NCBI GenBank assembly: GCA_021784755.1 | Contig: JAJYHM010000072.1 | Coordinates: 1-64,000, forward strand | DNA from: Pseudomonadota bacterium | Lineage (GTDB): Bacteria; Pseudomonadota; Gammaproteobacteria; Acidiferrobacterales; Acidiferrobacteraceae | Direction of reading: 5' to 3' | DNA length: 64,000 nucleotides | In this document: piece after piece, positions 9,388 through 16,197 of the stretch | How positions within the stretch are numbered: position 1 is the first letter of the stretch | How the letters are laid out: every line of letters begins with the position of its first letter | The notes under the pieces: generated by a model | Databases searched by the model: none | The model's input: the letters and a program-made list of their open reading frames with translations, nothing else | What the model was told of the DNA's origin: nothing | Position numbers and translations under genes: made by a program

Positions 9388-9450
9388 CAAAGGAGAACAA
9401 AAGAGGGAAGAAAAAACCACGCCGCCCGTTGACAGGTCGAAACACATCAT
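9388..9450 (+). repeat. Partial (3' tail) copy of the 255-bp repeat
   Basis: CAAAGGAGAACAAAAGAG...CACGCCGCCCGTTGACAGGTCGAAACACATCA matches the tails of 133-387 and 15469-15723; structured 5' part absent. Confidence 0.75.
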
Positions 9451-9787
9451 GTCGGCGACCGTGCATCTTGAGGGCGAACTGGTCGTGCGGCACAATCTCC
9501 CGTGCGCCACGCAGACACTCATCAAGAAGCTTGGCTAATGGATGTGGACGAGCGCGAACATACCGCTGGTATCGGCTCCGCGTGAAATTCGATGCCCGGT
9601 GCCGCCGTTGCCCCGCAGGTCCCGACGCGAGGACAGAGAGTGGCTATGAGATTGGGGAGTGGCTCGCGAGATATCGCCTTGACCGCCGAAATCGGGCGCC
9701 ATTCAGACACTCCAGCAGCCGCTAGCTCTCGGGGGTCATGTTTGCTAGTACTGCAGTTACTACCCCGGTGGTTCTGCTGTCGGGCGC

Positions 9788-9816
9788 AGGGCCTCTTCGG
9801 AGGCCCTAGCTTTTTT
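9788..9816 (+). terminator. Rho-independent terminator
   Basis: AGGGCCTC-TTCG-GAGGCCCT perfect stem with UUCG loop, then TAGCTTTTTT. Confidence 0.85.
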
Positions 9817-9829
9817 GGGGTACATCGCA

Positions 9830-9882
9830 TGGGCACAGGTCCCTACCGCACCGTCGTCTACGTGGACGGAGTCAATTTTTGA
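9830..9882 (+). pseudogene. 5' remnant of a NYN-domain-like gene
   Basis: ATG GGC ... encodes MGTGPYRTVVYVDGVNF then stop; YVDGxNF resembles the start of NYN-domain proteins. Confidence 0.4.
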
Positions 9883-10007
9883 AAGGAGGTGGCGCGCTAA
9901 AAGGTTGCGAAAGATACGACACGGTGTGATGGCAAACAGGTTAGACCGTGACCCGCCAAGCCTGCATGATAGTTCGGGCGAAAAGCCCATAGGAGAAATG
10001 AGGCGTG

Positions 10008-10032
10008 GATCAGCAGATTCCATCTGCTGATC
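10008..10032. other. Perfect 10-bp inverted repeat GATCAGCAGA-TTCCA-TCTGCTGATC
   Basis: Direct reading; lies in a reading frame encoding [28 protein letters not shown]. Confidence 0.7.
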
Positions 10033-10185
10033 GTCGAGGCGTACCGCCGCGGCGAAGAACGGGGCGGCAGCATCGACTGGGAGGACCTGGATCGGGCCGA
10101 CCAGGCGGCGCTTCAGGCATCTGGGGCAAGTCCGGAGACGGATCGTCCCGAGCCAAGTCCGCGCTGCTCGCGGCTTGCCGTCGTC

Positions 10186-10800
10186 ATGGAAGGCGGCATC
10201 GTGCAAGCGGTGATTGCCGAAAGGTACCGCATGAAAGAATTCATCCAACTGCCGGTAGAACGCCGCCGGCTGGTCTGTACGGAAGCCGGTGCACGACTGA
10301 ACCTGTTCGAGATTGCCGTCGAAAAGGATTTCTGGGTGTGCTGGACCTTGCGCAAGCTGTTCGAGTTACCCGAATGGGGCGAACACCTGTCGTTCAAAGG
10401 CGGTACGTCACTGTCAAAGTGCTGGAACCTCATCGAACGCTTTTCCGAAGATATCGATATCGTCATCGACCGGGGTGTCCTGGGCTTTGGGGGAGACAGT
10501 GCGCCGGAATCGGCGCCCAGTAAGAAACAGACGACAAAGCGCATCAAGGCGCTGAAAGAAGCCAGTCAGCAGGCGATCACGGAGAACATACAGCCAGCAC
10601 TTATCGAGGCGATCTCATTGGAACTGCCTGGGGATCTCGAATGGGCGCTCGAGCCCGATCCCGACGATCCCGATCGGCAGACCTTGCTGTTGGTCTATCC
10701 GACGGCCTCCCGGAGCAGGCCGCCTATCTCCGCCGTGCCGTCAAGATCGAGATGGGCGCCCGCTCGGTACGGACCCTTGCAAAATGCTGCCGTGCAAGCA
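10186..10800 (+). pseudogene. AbiEii-like nucleotidyltransferase toxin, frameshifted and truncated
   Basis: [14 protein letters not shown]...[29 protein letters not shown] (AbiEii-type GGTS...DIDI motif). After LLLVYPTA the coding signal moves to another frame ([20 protein letters not shown]). Confidence 0.8.
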
Positions 10801-11362
10801 CGAGGACTGCTCCGTATCATAACTTCGGTCTTTATCCCTTTATAGTATACCGCGCGTGCGCCCTTGATCCCGAAGCGCTCAAGGGCATCAACGAAACGCG
10901 TTGATGGTGGGTGGCACTGCTTAAGGGTCCACGTGGATATCGATGTGCTGGCCGAAATGTCTAAGAACGGTGCGCGCCAGCAAGCAGAGACCCTAGAACA
11001 CCGGCCAACCAAAGGTGGTGGTGCGCTTGCGCGGGGAGGGGTAGTAAGAGGTGGAGGTGTGCGGAGAACTCGGCTTGTGCGGCAAGAGCGAGGTCGCGGT
11101 GTGGCTATCTATTGGATACCGACCACTACGAGCGCAGTTGCTTCGCGCCAAGCGGTATTGCTTCCAGTGGCGAGCAGCAGTGGAGCCTGGAAGGAGATCA
11201 AGCGCAAAATCCGCGCCGAGATAATGACGAAGACAATGGCGCCACTCTCCACGGAACAGTCATGCTTTCGTTCGAAGCATGGGAGAACGGAATAATTTCG
11301 GCAAAGATTGTCGATATCTGCGGAACCGAGTCGCTGAAAGTCATGACCGTGGGAGACTGATC

Positions 11363-12526
11363 ATGCACGTTACGCGTGTGGAGCTAACGAATTGGCGTAA
11401 TTTCCGGGACGTGAGCGTAGGCCTAGGGCCCCGCACCTACCTGATAGGTGCGAACGCGTCTGGGAAATCGAATTTCTTGGATGTGTTCCGCTTTTTGCGC
11501 ACGCTCGCGGCATCCGAAGGTGGGGGCTTGCAGCGGGCACTTAAAGACCGTGGTGGACTAACCAAGTTACGCAGCCTGCATGCGCGGAAGGACCCCAAGG
11601 TACGCATCGCATTGGAGGTCACCGATGAAACGGAAAACGGTGCCCCCATCACCTGGTCTTATATTTTGTCACTGAAGTCTGAAGGCAAGGGGCAACAACG
11701 AGTCATGGTCAGTGAAGAGCGCGTCACTAAGAATGGCGAAACCCTGCTTGAGCGCCCAGATAAAAGCGATCGCAGCGATCACGAGCGACTGACGCAAACG
11801 CATCTGGAGCAGATCGGCGCCAACTCCAGATTTCGCCCCCTCGCCGAATTCTTCGCTTCTGTGACCTATCTACACTTGGTTCCGCAACTACTCAAGCATG
11901 GCGATGAGATTAGCGGCCGCGTACTGGAACACGATCCCTTTGGGCAGGGACTGTTACAACGCATTGCCAAGACGCCAACGAAGACGCGCGATGCACGGCT
12001 AAGACGCATCAAGCAAGCGCTCACAAAAGCGGTGCCGTTATTTTCCGATCTGCGGTTCGATCAGGACCAAGTATCGGGGCTATGGCATCTTGAGGCCAAC
12101 TTTGCTCATTGGCGCGTACATGGCGCTTGGCAGCGAGAGGATCAATTCTCCGACGGCACGTTGCGTCTAATTGGTTTGCTTTGGGCCTTGCAGGATGGCG
12201 ATGGCCCGCTGCTTCTGGAGGAGCCAGAGCTCTCCCTCAACGACGCCATCGTTGCAAAAATTCCGTTGATGATAGACCGTGTACTGCGCGATCGCAAAAA
12301 GCGCGCCTCGTCCCGGCAGGTGTTGGTTAGCACCCACAGCGAGACGTTGCTGCAAGATGCTTCAGGGGGCGTCCTGCTGCTTATTCAACCCGGCAATAAC
12401 GGCTCCACCGTTCGGCAACCAAACGAGGAGGAGAATGCCCAGATGGAGCATGGTCTGACACCGACCGAAGTCTTGTTGCCCAAGACGCGCCCAGAGGGAA
12501 TTGAACAGCCGGACTTGTTTGCATGA
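11363..12526 (+). CDS. AAA family ATPase (OLD/RecF-like, AAA_15/21 type)
   Basis: Walker A GANASGKSN, signature QFSDGTLRLIGLL, Walker B LLLEEPELSL, switch VSTHSE. ATG at 11363. Confidence 0.92.
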   Translation: MHVTRVELTNWRNFRDVSVGLGPRTYLIGANASGKSNFLDVFRFLRTLAASEGGGLQRALKDRGGLTKLRSLHARKDPKVRIALEVTDETENGAPITWSYILSLKSEGKGQQRVMVSEERVTKNGETLLERPDKSDRSDHERLTQTHLEQIGANSRFRPLAEFFASVTYLHLVPQLLKHGDEISGRVLEHDPFGQGLLQRIAKTPTKTRDARLRRIKQALTKAVPLFSDLRFDQDQVSGLWHLEANFAHWRVHGAWQREDQFSDGTLRLIGLLWALQDGDGPLLLEEPELSLNDAIVAKIPLMIDRVLRDRKKRASSRQVLVSTHSETLLQDASGGVLLLIQPGNNGSTVRQPNEEENAQMEHGLTPTEVLLPKTRPEGIEQPDLFA

Positions 12527-13121
12527 AACGGGTGTTGGTTGTCGGAGAGGATGCGCTGAGCTGCGCCCTTGGAGAGCGCTTGGTTGGTTCGGCCATGCCT
12601 GGATGGTCGCTTGTGCCACCGATAAACACAAAAGGCGTCACAAAGTTGATTAGCGGTCTTCCGCGGTATATCGAGCAGGCGCGTTATGTGCGGCCTGTTG
12701 TGTGCGTAGCAGACACAGACGGGAGTTGCGTAAAAACTCTTCTCGCGAGATGGGTGCAGACCCCACCACCAACTGCCTTCCACCTGCGCTTGGCGGTTAC
12801 GGAAGCGGAGAGCTGGGTACTTGCCGACCGCGATGGCTTTGCACGGTATTTCAGGGTGTCGCTCAACAGAGTTCCCAGTCGCACGGACGACATTCAGGAT
12901 CCCAGCGCCTTCTTTTGCAAATTATTTCGAGATCGCGCGTGCGACAATACCGAGACGAGATGATTTCCTCGACGGACCCCAATAAGCCCGGAACAGGTTA
13001 TAACGTCCACTTGTGCGCCTTCATGCGCGATGCGTGGTGCGCCGATCCGGCAAGCGCCGCCTCATCTAGTCTGACAAGATCCCTCACGCGCCTCGTTTCT
13101 TTTGCTGGGAGCTATGAATAG
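12523..13121 (+). pseudogene. TOPRIM-like partner protein of the AAA ATPase, apparently frameshifted near ~12925-12950
   Basis: ATGA overlap with upstream gene; VLVVGED and CVADTDG (TOPRIM-like E and DxD) and AVTEAESW. Frame 0 ends at 12963, but a -1 frame continues plausible sequence (SRSRVRQYRDEMISSTDPNKPGTGYNVHLCAFMRDAW...SLTRSLTRLVSF). Confidence 0.65.
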
Positions 13122-13729
13122 AGTTCGAAATCTGCTGTCCGAGTGATGTCGCCGATACCACAGCGTCCGAAGGTGGTGGTCTTTTGTCGGTCGTTTATCG
13201 CGTAGTTGCAGGAGAATAAGATCGCCTCTGCGGAGGTGCCAGAAAGGGGCCGTCACAGTAGGTTATCTGTCACGGTTTGTTCTGCGGCTTGAGGTTGCAC
13301 GGGGTGGTATCAGTCGCATCGTTTCGGTCCTGTTCAGATTCGAATACCATGATCTGAGTTACCACAAAAAAGTAGGGTACAGGTTGTTGTTGATCCGTGC
13401 ATTCGACGTGGCTCTCGTCGCTACTCGTTCGTTCCCGCCTTTTGCTTTCAGTCACGCGGGAGGCAATTGCCGGGATTGCCTCGCTCTAGGTAATTCGCGC
13501 CCCGGTCCGCCCGCTTTGCCGCATTCGATCTCATGGGCTTAGGCAGGGACCGTCATGCCCGCACTGCTGCCCTGTGCCCGTTTGACCTGACGCTTCACCT
13601 GGGGGGCGCCAGGCACGCTTCGATCGCATATCCCCGTTCCCGCAGTGTCCCGTAAGCGGTACTGCCTTGCGGCGTGTCTGCAGCTCGATCACGACGAAGG
13701 CGGCGACCGATGCCTTTTAGGTTACCGCA

Positions 13730-13870
13730 TACCCAGCGGGTGAGATCGCGTACGGCTTTTGGTTCCGGTCCCGGGAGCCAAGCCGCGTTGAACTCGCCGG
13801 CCTGGTGCACCCGTGCAAGTTGTTCACTATGCCGGCGGTCGGTCTTGACCCGAGCCTTGCCCGGCGTCCA
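13730..13870 (-). pseudogene. IS110-family transposase relic
   Basis: VKTDRRHSEQLARVHQAGEFNAAWLPGPEPKAVRDLTR closely matches VKTDRRDSESLARLHRAGELTAVWIPGPEQEAVRDLTR of the intact IS110 transposase at 14265-15377. Confidence 0.85.
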
Positions 13871-14178
13871 GCGCATTGGATCAAAATCGTATGGCTTGTG
13901 GATTGTCTTGCTCCCGTTGCCCAGAAAACGTGTGGACAAGCCTGTGGATGATTGGCTCTCATCCCCCACGCCGCGCAGAGCTCGGAAGCCGCAGCCGGAG
14001 CTGTGAGGTCGCACGCTGCGACCTTTGTTGGATTGCCTGTTTTGCAAACAGCACGCGAGCCGTTGTGGGCCACGTGTGTGCGAAAAGGGGGCAGGGTTGC
14101 GCTTGGGATCCGCGGCATCAAGGGGCGCGATTTTCAGCAGTTTGGTCGCTGTTCACAGCAGTTTAGACATCATGTGTT

Positions 14179-14264
14179 GACCTGCCCGGCCTCAAGCGAC
14201 GTGGATTAAGCTTGAGGTCGGGTAAACCACCATCAGCTCAGAGCCACAATTGAGGGGGCAGGTC
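14179..14264 (+). ncRNA. Structured IS110 5' leader / candidate bridge RNA segment
   Basis: Closing stem GACCTGCCC(14179-14187)/GGGCAGGTC(14256-14264), 9 bp perfect; hairpin GGCCTCAAGC(14188-14197)/GCTTGAGGTC(14210-14219); small hairpin CTCA(14237-14240)/TGAG(14251-14254). Directly abuts the transposase ATG. Confidence 0.5.
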
Positions 14265-15377
14265 ATGACAAAGTTTAGCAAGTACGTAGGGCTAGATACA
14301 CACAAGGACACGATCGCCGTCGCCATTGCCGAGGCCGGCCAAAGTAAGCCCCGTTATTACGGGGAGATCGCCAACACCCCGGAGGCGGTGGCAAAGCTCG
14401 TGAAGAAGCTAAGCCCCCAGGGGGAAGTCCTGTCGTTCTGCTACGAGGCCGGCCCCTGCGGCTATGGCATCCACCGGCAGCTGACCCATCTGGGTCACGA
14501 CTGCGTGGTCGTCGCCCCCTCACTCATTCCCACCAAACCGGGCGATCGGGTGAAGACCGACCGCCGGGACAGCGAATCGCTCGCCCGCTTGCATCGCGCC
14601 GGCGAGCTCACCGCCGTCTGGATCCCGGGACCCGAGCAAGAGGCGGTACGCGACCTCACCCGCGCCCGGGAAGACACCAAGGCCCTCGAGCGCCAGGCGA
14701 AGCAACGTCTCAGCGCCTTTCTCCTGCGCCATGGCCGCCTCTATGCCTCAGGAAAGACCAAGTGGACCGAGGCCCATACACGCTGGCTTACCACCCTCAA
14801 GTTCGAGGCCCCGGTCCAGCAGATCGTCTTCCAGGAATACGTGGACACCGTGGCGCATCTCACCGGTCGGGTGGCGGCCCTGGAAGAGGAGATGGTGCGC
14901 GTCCTGGATCATTTCTCGCTCGCCCCTGTGGTGCGCGCCTTGATGGCGTTGCGCGGCGTTCAGCTCATCACGGCCCTCACCGTGGTGGCCGAGATCGGGG
15001 ATCTCACCCGGTTCGATTCCCCACGCCAACTCATGAGCTATCTGGGGCTCGTGCCCTCCGAATCCTCTAGTGGCGCCACCACCCGCCGCGGCGGCATTAC
15101 CAAGACCGGCAATGGGCACGTCCGGCGGGTGCTCACCGAGGCCGCCTGGTGCTACCGCTTCCCGGCGCGCAAGACCGCGCATCTGCAGCGACGGGCCAAG
15201 AACACCAGCGATCCCGTGCAGGCCATTGCCTGGAAGGCCCAAAAGCGGCTCTGCGGCCGCTATCAGCACCTGCTGCGGGCCGGCAAGATCAAGGTGCGGG
15301 TGTGCACGGCCATTGCCCGTGAGCTGACGGGCTTCCTGTGGGCCATCGCCTGCGCGGTCCAGACGGAGGCCCAGTAA
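14265..15377 (+). CDS. IS110-family transposase/recombinase (DEDD RuvC-like plus Tnp_20)
   Basis: YVGLDTHKDTIAVAI start, VKTDRRDSESLARLHRAGEL, and C-terminal GVQLITALTVVAEIGDLTRFDSPRQLMSYLGLVPSE...RRGGITKTGNGHVRRVL. Confidence 0.95.
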   Translation: MTKFSKYVGLDTHKDTIAVAIAEAGQSKPRYYGEIANTPEAVAKLVKKLSPQGEVLSFCYEAGPCGYGIHRQLTHLGHDCVVVAPSLIPTKPGDRVKTDRRDSESLARLHRAGELTAVWIPGPEQEAVRDLTRAREDTKALERQAKQRLSAFLLRHGRLYASGKTKWTEAHTRWLTTLKFEAPVQQIVFQEYVDTVAHLTGRVAALEEEMVRVLDHFSLAPVVRALMALRGVQLITALTVVAEIGDLTRFDSPRQLMSYLGLVPSESSSGATTRRGGITKTGNGHVRRVLTEAAWCYRFPARKTAHLQRRAKNTSDPVQAIAWKAQKRLCGRYQHLLRAGKIKVRVCTAIARELTGFLWAIACAVQTEAQ

Positions 15378-15468
15378 CCCACTTTATGACATAAGCGTTC
15401 GAGCCCACTATACATGTCATTGCGGTTGGTAAACTCTTAGCCATTCACTATGAGACGTGAGTCTTTAG

Positions 15469-15723
15469 ATCAAGGCAGGAGTGGCCCGGTGGGAGAATCC
15501 TCGACCGGCCTATGAGGCACCGATTTGACTCGGTGACCCTCGATTGTAGAGCGAGGCAGCTCCACGACGAAGCGAAGTCAGGCGGTATCCAACCCGCGTA
15601 TATCAGAGTGATCGACCGTCGTTAACAGCCGCTCGTGCCTTGACTTAAAGGCTTACGAATCAAAGGAGAACAAAAGACGCAAGAAAAACTACATTGCTAG
15701 TGGACAGGTCAAAACATATCAGG
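15469..15723 (+). repeat. 255-bp structured direct repeat, copy 2
   Basis: Same length and orientation as 133-387; identical over the first ~210 bp by eye. Confidence 0.9.
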
Positions 15724-15775
15724 GACTTGACCGATTCTTGTCTTATCATGGCGCCTCATCTACGGGGGGTTACAT

Positions 15776-16114
15776 ATGAAGGTCGCCTATATCTTTACCA
15801 CTCAAGGCCATACAGTTTCCTATAAGCTTGGCAAGATGATCCTGCCTCAGCTCGAGGCGAATGCCCATGGCGTGGACGTCGTGGGCATGTTTTTCTTCGA
15901 GGACAACAACTACGTTCTGGTGCGGGGTAACCCCTTGGGCGAACGTCTGGCAGCGGTTGCCCGCGCGCAAGGGATGTTGTTGATGGGCTGTGATCAGTGT
16001 TGCTATGAGCGCGGGATTGCCGAATCCCTGGTGGAGGGCGCGGTGATCGGCTGCTTCCCCAACCTCTACAACGCATTGGCCTCGCACGCACCGGATCACG
16101 TGATCAGCCTCTAA
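15776..16114 (+). CDS. DsrE-family-like small protein
   Basis: MKVAYIFTTQGHTVSYKLGKMILPQLEANAHGVDVVGMFFFEDNNYVL...GCDQCCYERG; DsrE/F-like fold signature with paired cysteines. Confidence 0.7.
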   Translation: MKVAYIFTTQGHTVSYKLGKMILPQLEANAHGVDVVGMFFFEDNNYVLVRGNPLGERLAAVARAQGMLLMGCDQCCYERGIAESLVEGAVIGCFPNLYNALASHAPDHVISL

Positions 16115-16197
16115 AAGGGCGCTCGAGACATAAGCGCTATGCCCCGATCATGCTGGAGCGCTGCGGGCCCTTCGGCGTCGGTGGATACCTTTTGGGC

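Noticed and set aside
12900-12965. Programmed -1 frameshift in the TOPRIM-like gene
   Set aside because: No canonical slippery heptamer in the required frame (sequence TGC AAA TTA TTT CGA) and no obvious downstream stimulatory stem.
15725-15775. sigma70 promoter TTGACC...TATCAT for the DsrE-like gene
   Set aside because: Spacing between the hexamers is only about 11-12 bp, too short for a standard promoter.
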